Source of the DNA: Candidatus Melainabacteria bacterium
GTDB lineage: Bacteria > Cyanobacteriota > Vampirovibrionia > Obscuribacterales > Obscuribacteraceae
DNA length: 64,000 nucleotides
Reading direction: 5' to 3'
Assembly: GCA_016716405.1 (NCBI GenBank)
Contig: JADJWK010000004.1
Coordinates: 620,001 to 684,000, forward strand
The notes beneath the pieces are model-generated. The model was not told the origin of the DNA. It did no database searches and saw only the letters and a program-made list of their open reading frames with translations. Shown one piece after another: positions 52,438 through 61,617 of this stretch; positions within the stretch are counted from its first letter, which is position 1; every line of letters starts with the position of its first letter. The translations under genes and the position numbers were made by a program.

Positions 52438-53169
52438 ATGCAGACTTTTTTGCTTAGCTTGACAATGATCGCCTGTATTCTAGCGGCCCTCGCCCTTCCG
52501 GGACGGTCGCTCTCGAGAATTTCGCCGGCTGCGGATTTAACAAAAACAAATCAGGCGGCCGCTCCGCTCCTGGCTGACGCCCCGCTCGGCGAAGCAACCG
52601 ACAAACCCAGCGGATCAAAATCAAGCCCTGAAACAAACACAAGAACAAAAACAGCAGGTCTAGCCGAAATCGCCCGGGCAACCCTTCTCAACCATTTTCT
52701 CCCGGACCGCGAGCGTAAGAGCCTTGACGAGCTTGCCGGAGAATACAGGCTAGTCCCGGATTATAAGAAAGCCCGGGGTACTTTCGTGACCTTATCGAAG
52801 CAGGGCCGGACAAGAGCCTGCTGGGGCTCGCTGGAACCTCTCCACAGCGACCTGGTTATGGCCACAATCTATGCCACTGAGAACGCCATCAACCGTGAGT
52901 ATCGTTTTCCTCCTGTCAAAGAAAACGAGATCGATTCGCTCAAGGTCCAGGTGACAGTGGTGGAGTCCACCGAGCCTCTAGCCGGTCTCCGGGATCTCAA
53001 CCCTTTGCGGGACGGGCTTCTGGTCCGGCGGGGCGGGCGCGGCGGTGTCGTTCTGCCCGGCGAGGCAAGCGACCCGCACTATCAAATGGTGATCGGCAAA
53101 CTGAAAGCAGGCATCCCCGCAAACGAGCAATGCGAGCTCTATAAACTAACCTCCCATGTCTACAAATAA
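52438..53169 (+). CDS. Exported AMMECR1-domain protein
   Basis: This 243-residue protein has a signal peptide (MQTFLLSLTMIACILAALAL), a polar linker to about residue 75 and an AMMECR1 domain: LARATLLNHFL-like helix, GTFVTLSKQGRTRACWGSLE, then NREYRFPPVKENEIDSLKVQ, TVVESTEPL and RDGLLVRRGGRGGVVLPGEA. AMMECR1 domains are usually cytoplasmic; an exported form is unusual. The otherwise conserved RGCIGS motif reads RACWGS. It overlaps the alpha-2-macroglobulin gene by 14 bases, so the two are coupled. Confidence 0.85.
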   Translation: MQTFLLSLTMIACILAALALPGRSLSRISPAADLTKTNQAAAPLLADAPLGEATDKPSGSKSSPETNTRTKTAGLAEIARATLLNHFLPDRERKSLDELAGEYRLVPDYKKARGTFVTLSKQGRTRACWGSLEPLHSDLVMATIYATENAINREYRFPPVKENEIDSLKVQVTVVESTEPLAGLRDLNPLRDGLLVRRGGRGGVVLPGEASDPHYQMVIGKLKAGIPANEQCELYKLTSHVYK

Positions 53170-56100
53170 GATTATCGAAAGTCCCAAGAACACATTCCTA
53201 TCCTGGGAATTCTTCATTCTCAAGGTAATCCTTTTCGGCATCCTGGCAGTGATGCTGGACAAGCCGGTGGGCTCTATCACGGGACAGATCGCCCTGGAGA
53301 AGGAAAGCTCCGGTCTCTACTCTTACAACATCAGGCAGAACAAAGTTTTCGCCGTGGCCAGCGGTCCCCGGGATGGAAATACCATTACCCGGGGCGCCTG
53401 GGTGGACGACGACGGCAATTTCAAAATCGAGCAACTGCCCGTGGGCGAATACTCGATCAGGGTCCAGGCGAAGGGTTTCTCCACGGCTTATGTGAACAGC
53501 GTCATGATCGAGGACGGCAAGATTGCCGCCATCACCCCTGCGATCAAAATGGCTGCTCTCGAGCCCTATATCTCCATAGCAAGCAATACGAGAGTTTTCA
53601 CCACCTCGGAAAGACCTCGTTTCTGGGTGAACGCCACCGGCGCCACCGAAGCCACGGTCAAGATCTATAAGAAGAAATTCCAGGACTTCGTTGCCTCCGA
53701 GCCTATGAAACAGGCAGGGGTGGAGGTTTCCTCGGATCTCTCCATGTACACCACTTATAACAAGAAGTTCCACAATCCATACTCGGACGAGAGCCCGGTG
53801 GTCCAGCGCAAACGAGAGCTCGTCAGCGATTACACCGACTCGGCCCGGGCCGATTTCAAGCTCGACGAGAAATTCGAGCCCGGCGACTATGTGGTGGTGG
53901 CAGAGGCGGTGGATGTGAGCGGCAAGAAGCGCACCTCCTCGATCTGGTGGTTCTCGGTCACCGATCTCGGTCTGGTGGTCAAACACAGCCCCGACCAGAG
54001 CCTGGTCCGGGCCGTCAACCTGAAAACCCTCAAGCCGGTAGCGGATGTCTCCGTATCGTTGTTCGAGAGAGAAAGCAATAGCGGGCTCACCAGACTGGCA
54101 GAGGGCAAGACAGGCCCGGACGGCATCCTCCTGCTCGAAGGGCTGAAGCGCTCCACCTATAACCCTGTGGTGATCGGAAGCATCGGGGGCTTCACCGCCT
54201 ATGGTGCGGCAGGCTACTGGGAAGGACAGGACCGCCACTACTCGACCTACTTCTACAGCGACCGCCCCGTCTACCGCCTGGGTCAAACGGTCTACTACAA
54301 GGCGATCATGCGCGAGCTCGCCGCCTCCGGCTTCAAGCGTCTCGATCCACAAACCGCCATCCAGGTCACCATCGAGGATCCCGACAACACCAGGCTGGTG
54401 GAAGAGACTCTCTACATGTCCGGCCACGGAACGGTAAACGGCAAATTCACCATTCCCGAGAACGGCAAGACCGGCGCCTATCAATTGACCCTCAATTACC
54501 CGGACGGCGGCACCAGCTATCAGGCTATCGAAGTGGCTCAGTATCGCAAGCCCGAATACAAAGTGGAAATCATTCCCGGGACCACCAGAACCACCGCCGG
54601 TAGCAAAGTAAAAGCGAAAGTCAGGGCTACTTATTTCTTCGGCGGTCCCGTGGCCAATGCCAGGGTGAAATATTCGGTATACTCCTCGCCGGACTGGACA
54701 AAACGCTACAATCTCGAGCCCCGACCCGAATATTACTCGTTCTATGACAGCTGGAGCGATGAAGGCGAAGACTACGAGTACCAGTACGACTACGGCGGCA
54801 GCCTCGTCACGGAAGGATTCGCCCAGACCGGCGAGGCCGGAGAAGCCGAGATCGCGTTCGATACCAGCCCGATAAGCAGTGTGCGCAACTCCCCCTATTT
54901 CTATAACGACTACCAGGACAAGAACTACAAAATCGAAGCGGAGGTCACCGATATCTCCCGCCTGACCGTCACCGCCAGCGCCTCCACTCTGGTGACCTCC
55001 GGCGACTATGTGGTTTTCGTCAATCCGAGCTCCTGGGTAGTGAAAGTGGGCGAATCCATAGGCGCCGAAGTGCTCGTCCTCGATTATGACGGCAAGCCGG
55101 TGGCAAACAAAGCCGTGGATGTCACCCTCTCGCGCTGGCCCTGGGACGCCGCCACCCACGAGCACAGAGACGAACAGATCCTGCTTAGCCAGACCATCAA
55201 CACAGACGAAAAAGGTCGCGCCCGTCTTACTTTCGCCTCCAGCAAGCAATGGCCTACCGATACCTTCTATATCAGCGCCAGCGTCAAGAACAACAGCGGA
55301 GCGATGTCCTGCAGCGGAGACTCGGTCTGGATCGCAAGCGATCGAATCCAGCTCTATCTGGGATCCGAGAAAGCCGAGCGAGAGCCTTTCAAGATCACCC
55401 TGGACAAGAAGGTTTATCAACCAGGAGAAACCGCCAGAGCTGTCGTGTCAGGTCCCTTCAAGGGAGACGAAGGCTATACCGCCCTGGTCTCTATCGAAGG
55501 CACCCGGATTCACAGTTACAGGACGATCCCGCTGTCCTCCTCCGCCGCTCTGGTGGAGATCCCGATCAAAAGCGAATACGGTCCCAACGTATTTGTGAAT
55601 GTCTCCATGGTGGCAGGCAAGAAACAGTTCTACAACCAGACCCAGAGCATTCTGGTTTCGCCAGAATGCCATTTCATGAGCATAGCTATCGAATCCGACA
55701 AAGAGAAATACAAGCCGGGCGAGACGGTGAGATACAAACTCAAAGCGACAGACAGGGACGGCAAGCCGGTTCCGAACGCCGAGCTCTCTCTGGGCGTGGT
55801 GGACGAGAGCATCTACTCCATCCGTGGAGACGCCACCCCGGACATCCAGAAATTCTTCTTCCGCAAACGAGAGAACTGGGTGGTCACCCTGTCCTCTTTC
55901 CCCGAGCAATACTCCGGCGGTCCGGACAAGATCGAGCCGAAGCTCAGGAAGAACTTCAAAGACACCGCAGCCTGGCTGCCAGAGCTAGTCACCGACGCCC
56001 GGGGCGAAGTAACCGCCAGCGTCCAGCTGCCGGACAACCTGACCACCTGGCGTGCCACCGTCCGCGGCATCACCGCCGGAGTCGATGTCGGCGCCCAGGT

Positions 56101-58156
56101 CCAGAAAGTGCTGGTCACCCAGGATATCATCGCCCGCCTCGCCCTGCCCAGGTTCTACACCCGGGGCGATGTATCGGAGATCGGCGCGGTGGTGCACAAC
56201 TACTCCAATCAGAATCAGGAGATCACCCTCACTCTCACCCCCAGCAGCCAGTTCAAATCGAAAGAAGCTCTCGTCAGGAAACTCAACGTCGAGAAAGACA
56301 AAGCAGCAAGCTACTCCTGGCCCATCGAGGTAATCGGCACCGGGGACGCCACCGTCCAGCTGAAAGCGGTTGGACAGACTGCCGGTGACTACCTGGAAAG
56401 AGCGCTTCCAGTAAGAGCCTTCGGACTTCCCATCGCGAACGTCGACTCCGGGGTCCTCAACCAGGATAGACGATCCTATACGGTGCCCTTCCGGATAACT
56501 CCTGATATGGAGAGCCCGAAGCTGAGCCTCAGCCTGTCCGGTTCCACCATCAGCCAGGTGCGCGGCTCCTTCTCCTCTTTGATCGATTATCCCTACGGCT
56601 GCACCGAGCAGACCATGAGCCGGCTGATGCCTTCCACCATCGCCATGCAACTCAATAAGAGGCTCGGCATGCCTCTTCCGAAGGAGGATATGACCAGGTT
56701 CGACGCTGTCTATCAAAAAGGCTTGGCCAGACTGAAAGAACTCCGCCACGGCGACGGCGGCTGGGGCTGGTGGCAGGACGATCAGACCAACCCCTACCTC
56801 ACCGCTCTGGTTCTGGAGGGCCTCAAAGAACTCAAAGACTCCGGATATGCCGTGGAAAGCTATCTCATCGACGAGGGCCTGAAAAGGCTCGAAGCCGACA
56901 GCAAAGACCTGGCAAAACTCCTGGACGATCCCAAACTCCTCGAGAATTACACCAGCCGCGAGAAGCGCCTGGACCTGGCCAGAGTGGCTTACACCCTGAG
57001 CATCTACGGCAAGAAGCCCGACAAGAAAGTGATGGCTTATCTCGAAAGCCGGGTCAAGACCGCTCAACCCGAGTATCTCGCTTATCTGGCCATGATCCAG
57101 ATGAACACGGGTGCCAGAGACGCCGCCAGGAGCACCGCCGCCATGCTCGCGGCCCTGGCTAACAAGACAGCCAGCACCGAAGACTGGGAGCACACCAAAG
57201 AAATGCTGGCCCGCCTGAAAGTAACCGGAGTCACCGATTACACTTACCGTTACACAGGTGTCGAGAGCACGGCTCTCGCACTGAGAGCGGTACTGGCGGT
57301 AGAGCCGGACATGAGCGACCGGATCGAAAGGATCAAAACCTGGCTCCTTCTCCATCGATCCAAAGACGGCTGGTCCAACACCAAGACCACCGCAGAGGTC
57401 CTGCGAGCCCTCATAGCCGAAGCCCTGGCCTTCCAGTCCGCAGACAGGACCGAGCTCATAGCTCAGATTCTCAAAGGAACGAGCCCCCTCAAGCAACTTG
57501 CTTTCAGCCCGAGCGAGCTCTACTCCACCGAGAAAAACATCGATCTGCCCCTGGCTGACCTCTCGTCCGGACTGAAAGTGGATCTGACCACAACCGGCAG
57601 GCTCTATTACCGAAGCCTCCTGAGCTATTTCAAGACCCTCAAACCGAATGAGAATCTCGATGCCTACGGAGCTCCCGGTGGACTGAAAGTCCGCCGGAGC
57701 TTCTTCAAGCTCGAGACAGCCGGAACCGTCAGCAGTGGCAATCTCAAACTCAAGACGGTGCCTCTCACCGGACCGGTCAAAGCCGGAGAGACTCTGCTCA
57801 TGAAGGTTTACGTCGAGTCTCCCATGTCCCTGCCCTATGTGATTCTCGAAGCACCGCTACCCAGCGGCGGCGAAGTCGTAGAAAGTCGGGGGCAGGAAGA
57901 GAACCTCAGTGGCGAAGACGGGGGCTCGGTGATCGAAGGAGACTGGGGAGCCCCCTGGTGGACCCATCAGGATGTCCTCGACGACCGCATCGTCTTTTTC
58001 GGAACAGAGATTCCGCAAGGAAAATCGGAGTTCCACACCCTGGTACGCATGGAGCTTCCCGGCCGATTCCAGCTCAACCCGGTCAAACTGGAAGGCATGT
58101 ACACAGACCTGATCAAAGGTCACTCCACCCCCCTGGAGCTGTCTGTCACCCCGTGA
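53156..58156 (+). CDS. Bacterial alpha-2-macroglobulin family protein
   Basis: This 1666-residue protein has one N-terminal membrane anchor (about residues 14-40) and a carboxypeptidase-regulatory-like domain (GDGNFKIEQLPVGEYSIRV region). Macroglobulin domains follow, including the DRPVYRLGQTVYYKAIMREL region and the NLTTWRATVRGITAGVDVG segment before the thioester domain. The motif YGCTEQ at about 1147-1152 keeps the Cys and Gln that can form a thioester (CxEQ). A complement-like alpha/alpha barrel and a receptor-binding-like C-terminal domain follow. Such proteins trap proteases near the envelope. It is unusually paired with AMMECR1 and VanW genes rather than pbpC. Confidence 0.9.
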   Translation: MSTNKIIESPKNTFLSWEFFILKVILFGILAVMLDKPVGSITGQIALEKESSGLYSYNIRQNKVFAVASGPRDGNTITRGAWVDDDGNFKIEQLPVGEYSIRVQAKGFSTAYVNSVMIEDGKIAAITPAIKMAALEPYISIASNTRVFTTSERPRFWVNATGATEATVKIYKKKFQDFVASEPMKQAGVEVSSDLSMYTTYNKKFHNPYSDESPVVQRKRELVSDYTDSARADFKLDEKFEPGDYVVVAEAVDVSGKKRTSSIWWFSVTDLGLVVKHSPDQSLVRAVNLKTLKPVADVSVSLFERESNSGLTRLAEGKTGPDGILLLEGLKRSTYNPVVIGSIGGFTAYGAAGYWEGQDRHYSTYFYSDRPVYRLGQTVYYKAIMRELAASGFKRLDPQTAIQVTIEDPDNTRLVEETLYMSGHGTVNGKFTIPENGKTGAYQLTLNYPDGGTSYQAIEVAQYRKPEYKVEIIPGTTRTTAGSKVKAKVRATYFFGGPVANARVKYSVYSSPDWTKRYNLEPRPEYYSFYDSWSDEGEDYEYQYDYGGSLVTEGFAQTGEAGEAEIAFDTSPISSVRNSPYFYNDYQDKNYKIEAEVTDISRLTVTASASTLVTSGDYVVFVNPSSWVVKVGESIGAEVLVLDYDGKPVANKAVDVTLSRWPWDAATHEHRDEQILLSQTINTDEKGRARLTFASSKQWPTDTFYISASVKNNSGAMSCSGDSVWIASDRIQLYLGSEKAEREPFKITLDKKVYQPGETARAVVSGPFKGDEGYTALVSIEGTRIHSYRTIPLSSSAALVEIPIKSEYGPNVFVNVSMVAGKKQFYNQTQSILVSPECHFMSIAIESDKEKYKPGETVRYKLKATDRDGKPVPNAELSLGVVDESIYSIRGDATPDIQKFFFRKRENWVVTLSSFPEQYSGGPDKIEPKLRKNFKDTAAWLPELVTDARGEVTASVQLPDNLTTWRATVRGITAGVDVGAQVQKVLVTQDIIARLALPRFYTRGDVSEIGAVVHNYSNQNQEITLTLTPSSQFKSKEALVRKLNVEKDKAASYSWPIEVIGTGDATVQLKAVGQTAGDYLERALPVRAFGLPIANVDSGVLNQDRRSYTVPFRITPDMESPKLSLSLSGSTISQVRGSFSSLIDYPYGCTEQTMSRLMPSTIAMQLNKRLGMPLPKEDMTRFDAVYQKGLARLKELRHGDGGWGWWQDDQTNPYLTALVLEGLKELKDSGYAVESYLIDEGLKRLEADSKDLAKLLDDPKLLENYTSREKRLDLARVAYTLSIYGKKPDKKVMAYLESRVKTAQPEYLAYLAMIQMNTGARDAARSTAAMLAALANKTASTEDWEHTKEMLARLKVTGVTDYTYRYTGVESTALALRAVLAVEPDMSDRIERIKTWLLLHRSKDGWSNTKTTAEVLRALIAEALAFQSADRTELIAQILKGTSPLKQLAFSPSELYSTEKNIDLPLADLSSGLKVDLTTTGRLYYRSLLSYFKTLKPNENLDAYGAPGGLKVRRSFFKLETAGTVSSGNLKLKTVPLTGPVKAGETLLMKVYVESPMSLPYVILEAPLPSGGEVVESRGQEENLSGEDGGSVIEGDWGAPWWTHQDVLDDRIVFFGTEIPQGKSEFHTLVRMELPGRFQLNPVKLEGMYTDLIKGHSTPLELSVTP

Positions 58157-58200
58157 TAGATGATTCAGGAGAATGGCAGACCAGAGAACGAGGTGAAATT

Positions 58201-58863
58201 ATGACCAACAAGCTGCTCACAAATGCCTCCTACTCGATCTGCCTGGTACCTCCGCTGATCTTTCTTGCCTACTACAATGTCCGTCCCTTCGCCGACAGCC
58301 TCTGCACGAACTCAGCCAGCATAGCCTCTCTTCGAACCAGCCAGAAACAAAATATCGGTCTGGCGGCCTCTAGAATCAACGGTTTTGTCCTGAAGCCCGG
58401 CATGAGCTTTTCTTTCAACAACACAGTCGGACCGCGCGTAAACGACCGGGGTTTCGTGGCAGCCGCCAGCTACGAAGGCACAGGAACAGGACGGACTGTC
58501 GGTGGCGGCATCTGCCTGGTCTCCTCGCTCCTCTACAAATCAGCGCTGGAAGCCGGTCTCTCAGTAGTGGAAAGAAAAAACCACTCGCGTCCCATCGGCT
58601 CTGTCGAGCCCGGCTATGACGCCACTGTCGCCTATCCGAGATACGACCTGAAGATCGCCAATCCCACAGACGAGCCGGTTAAATTTGACCTTACATCTAC
58701 AGGCAACGAGATTAGAGTAGAGATCAGAGGTCGAAGAAAGGCAGGAGACATACACCTTAGCAGGCGATTCGCTCGAAGCTCGGATACGCTCTCAGTGGTC
58801 GTCGAAAGGACTCAGGACGGTCGCCTCACGCGCATCTCCTCTGACCGCTACAAGCTCCGCTAG
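58201..58863 (+). CDS. VanW-family exported protein
   Basis: The ATG at 58201 has GAGGTG about 9 bases upstream; the same frame is open further left inside the macroglobulin gene but without family features. The 220-residue protein has a membrane anchor (about residues 12-30) and the VanW core: MSFSFNNTVGPRVNDRGFV, GRTVGGGICLVSSLLYKSAL, VVERKNHSRPIG and YDATVAYPRYDLKIANPTD. VanW-like proteins are linked to peptidoglycan and glycopeptide resistance by context, but no activity is established. It ends convergently with the next gene (4-base overlap). Confidence 0.85.
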   Translation: MTNKLLTNASYSICLVPPLIFLAYYNVRPFADSLCTNSASIASLRTSQKQNIGLAASRINGFVLKPGMSFSFNNTVGPRVNDRGFVAAASYEGTGTGRTVGGGICLVSSLLYKSALEAGLSVVERKNHSRPIGSVEPGYDATVAYPRYDLKIANPTDEPVKFDLTSTGNEIRVEIRGRRKAGDIHLSRRFARSSDTLSVVVERTQDGRLTRISSDRYKLR

Positions 58864-59870
58864 CTCTCGGAAAGGTCTCCGCAGCGCGCTACCTCTACTA
58901 CCAGCGGTGTCACATATTCTCTTATCGCGCGTGCGGAGATCACACCGTAACGCCTACAATGATCCAGCAAAGCTCCAGGTCTCCAGAACTTACGATCCGT
59001 CCAGAGCCAGAAAAGACCGAGATAGCCCTGAAGATACTTACGGCTGATCCCCTTATAAATGTCCCTGATAAATGAATCGAATCGATCCATCAATCTCTGG
59101 AACTCTACTGTGCTGGACTCACCAGACCTCCCAAAATCCTGCGGTGCCGGCACGTACTCGAAGACATCGCCCGAAATACGCCTGACTACACCGTCAAGCT
59201 CCAGCATAGCAAGGGATGCAGAGAGCTTACCGGCATCTAGCCCGCTCTTCATAGCAAGTGAGTCGAAACTCATCGGCCCGCCCTTGAGCAGACCGCAAAT
59301 CATCATCTCATTACCAAATATGACTGAAACCCTCGAATCTGGAGATCGCTCCTCTTCCTGAGATACATCCTGCTCCTGCCGTCCTTCAATCTCCTCCTGC
59401 TCGGCTATCGGATGCCTGCGGGCCGGAGTCTCGCGGCTCCGCCTCGCGAACACAGCTCTAAAGCGGGAAGAAGATACGAACATAGATTTACCAGCCATCG
59501 AGCTGCTTGCAACCATGCTCAGCTTTTTCAAGAGTACATAGGCACTGGAATAGGCCATTCCGGACAGCCTCTTCAAAACAGCCGCACTGAGGGCACCACC
59601 GCGCTCAAGAATCCACATAGCCAGAAGCCAGGGACGAACGCTTCTGATTCGCTCGAAGAATGTACCTGCGGTAAACCAGGTACGCTTCCCACAGCACAGG
59701 CAATCGATAACCCGGCTTCCAGGAGCCCTGCTAGTCGCAGAGGAGTCGCAGTGACGGCATAGAGCGTCACCGTCTATCAGACAGCTGTAAAGTCCCTCGA
59801 CACAGTCATCCTCGGAAGGAAACCGCTCCTCGAATTCCTCGAACAAAGCCAGAATAGGGGCATCTTCCAC
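58860..59870 (-). CDS. Domesticated IS1595-type transposase with winged-helix-like insert
   Basis: Residues 1-125 follow an IS1595/ISXO2 transposase N-terminus: FEERFPSEDDCVEGLYSCLI, a zinc ribbon with C38xxC41 and C57xxC60, TAGTFFERIRSVRPWLLAMW, then SAAVLKRLSGMAYSSAYVLL. A charged linker (about 150-188) leads to a segment (190-240, CGLLKGGPMSFDSLAMKSGL then ASLAMLELDGVVRRISG) that reads like a DprA-type winged helix. Residues 273-292, KGISRKYLQGYLGLFWLWTD, resemble the normal transposase C-terminus. No DDE triad is seen and the length is normal, so it is probably a DNA-binding regulator, not an active transposase. No terminal inverted repeats flank it. Confidence 0.6.
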   Translation of the reverse strand: MEDAPILALFEEFEERFPSEDDCVEGLYSCLIDGDALCRHCDSSATSRAPGSRVIDCLCCGKRTWFTAGTFFERIRSVRPWLLAMWILERGGALSAAVLKRLSGMAYSSAYVLLKKLSMVASSSMAGKSMFVSSSRFRAVFARRSRETPARRHPIAEQEEIEGRQEQDVSQEEERSPDSRVSVIFGNEMMICGLLKGGPMSFDSLAMKSGLDAGKLSASLAMLELDGVVRRISGDVFEYVPAPQDFGRSGESSTVEFQRLMDRFDSFIRDIYKGISRKYLQGYLGLFWLWTDRKFWRPGALLDHCRRYGVISARAIREYVTPLVVEVARCGDLSES

Positions 59871-59953
59871 AAGAACTTCCTCTTACCCTGCCATTAAAAC
59901 GAAGCCAAGGGAAAAAAAGTTCAAATTCGAGCGATAAGAGGAGCTATTTAAAA

Positions 59954-59973
59954 ACTCAACCGATATCGGTTGA
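59954..59973. promoter_or_regulatory. Second copy of the dispersed palindromic core
   Basis: ACTCAACCGATATCGGTTGA is identical to the centre of the 25231-25260 palindrome; its inner 18 bases are a perfect palindrome. It lies 84-103 bases upstream of the transposase-derived gene start and 18 bases from the stop of the next minus-strand gene. No T-run follows. Confidence 0.55.
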
Positions 59974-59990
59974 CTTCCAATGCCCGTTAT

Positions 59991-61523
59991 CTAACCTGAA
60001 GAGTCCCCGGATTTCTCCTCAGCTGAACTCTCAGGTTCAAGGGGAAGCTGGATAGCCTTGTGGGTGCCTCCTTTTGAGACAATTTCAGGATCATGTTCAG
60101 GCTTTTTACGCGGATCCGAGGGCAGCTTGCTGGCGGCAAACAAGACCATTGAAGCCACGAATCCAATTACAATCAGCACCCAGATTCTGATCTGCGAATC
60201 CACAATCTTTCCGGTCTCGAGAAGCTGATTCGTGAGAATGGCAACAGATACCATCAGTGATGGCACAAGCATGATCCCCTCGAGATTCCTGGACTCTCTT
60301 TCACTGAGCGGAGTTGCCAGGAAGGACATGAGCACGCAGGCTATGAGGGACGAGAGGAGAAGGGCGGCGGACGGCTCCGCATGCAAGAAGAAATTGGCAG
60401 AAACAGGGCCGACCACTGCTGCCGTTACCGTCAGAAGGCACGACACAAGGCGGCTTCCCGATCGGACAAGCAGGATGCTAAGAACGATAGCCAGGAAAAA
60501 TCCGCCGTACAGAGCAGCGCTCGTATACGCGTGCATCACGTTGATTCCAGTCATATTCGTATTGAACTCGAAAGTAAAAGACTGAAGGAGTACCCGACCT
60601 CCCCAGAAAAGTCCGGCAAGAGCTGCCGCGTGAGGGGAGGCAGCGACGATGGTCGTGCTGGCCAGGACCATGAGTCCAATCATTCCAAACTGACGACTGA
60701 CAACAAGAGTAACGATTCCAATGAAGAGCAATTGCTTGACGGCCCTTAGCACTGGCGTATCCTGACCAGTATCGAGGGCTTCAAGCACATAAGTAAGAAA
60801 GAAGCCTGCACCTGCTACCAATGCCAGGGTTGTAACCTCCATGGCCACGAAGACCTTGGTTACCATTATCAAGAGAAGTAGCCCACCGATGGCGGAGAAG
60901 GTGAGACGTTTGACATAGAGCTTGTCTTCTTTCAGGAAAGGACCCTGGAACCAGCGGACGACAACGGCTACCAGAAGAGCACCGAGAATTACTTGCTGGT
61001 GGAGGTGGAGCCAATTGGCCGTATCGGCTGTCCTGGTCCAATATGCGCCGGTCAGCCAGAGAAAAGCTGGTAGTACGTCTTCCAGAGTCGGCTCTTTTTC
61101 CAGGGCAATGACATCTATGGTCTTGGACAGAATCAAACCGACCATCAGGCCTGCCCAGGGAAGCTTGTAGCCTTCTCCAGGAAGGAGCAGAGTAGCAACC
61201 AGAGCCAGGGCGAGAAGCAACAGGGAGCGCAGGTAGGCTGTCATGCCCGAATGGCTGAGAAGAGTGGGCACGAAAAAGCCGCAGGCGAAGCATAGTACTA
61301 TCTGTCCGACTTCGATATTCACAACCCAGAGCGTGAGAATCGCCAGTAACGCCGGGACCATGAAGGCAGAATGGATTTTGAGGGCAGGCGCAAGAGCGCT
61401 TGTGGAAAGACGTTCCCAGTCCCTGTCCCTGATGAAGCGCCAGAGGAAAACTACCGAAATGAGGCAGAACGCGAGAATCACCAGGGTCGTGGAAAGCGTC
61501 ACCATCAGGCAGGTCACCCACAC
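59991..61523 (-). CDS. Multi-spanning membrane protein of unknown function
   Basis: This 510-residue protein has about 13 hydrophobic segments from residue 5 to about 460 and a polar C-terminal tail of 45 residues rich in Lys, Glu, Pro and Ser. Spans are regular with short loops. There is an unusual polar loop near residue 165 (WTRTADTANWLHLHQQVILG). The pattern resembles transporters or antiporters, but no signature motif is recognised. An in-frame ATG at 61505 is an alternative start. It is divergent from the next gene across 94 bases. Confidence 0.6.
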   Translation of the reverse strand: MWVTCLMVTLSTTLVILAFCLISVVFLWRFIRDRDWERLSTSALAPALKIHSAFMVPALLAILTLWVVNIEVGQIVLCFACGFFVPTLLSHSGMTAYLRSLLLLALALVATLLLPGEGYKLPWAGLMVGLILSKTIDVIALEKEPTLEDVLPAFLWLTGAYWTRTADTANWLHLHQQVILGALLVAVVVRWFQGPFLKEDKLYVKRLTFSAIGGLLLLIMVTKVFVAMEVTTLALVAGAGFFLTYVLEALDTGQDTPVLRAVKQLLFIGIVTLVVSRQFGMIGLMVLASTTIVAASPHAAALAGLFWGGRVLLQSFTFEFNTNMTGINVMHAYTSAALYGGFFLAIVLSILLVRSGSRLVSCLLTVTAAVVGPVSANFFLHAEPSAALLLSSLIACVLMSFLATPLSERESRNLEGIMLVPSLMVSVAILTNQLLETGKIVDSQIRIWVLIVIGFVASMVLFAASKLPSDPRKKPEHDPEIVSKGGTHKAIQLPLEPESSAEEKSGDSSG

Positions 61524-61617
61524 ATGCTAAACTGCATGAAACTAACATATCGTGTCCATTTTTGTCTCTGGAAATCGTGGGGAAAACAGAGGGCTAAATT
61601 CTTGTTAGATTAGGGGT

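Noticed and set aside
58860..59870. Active insertion sequence
   Set aside because: No DDE triad, no terminal inverted repeats and no target duplication seen.
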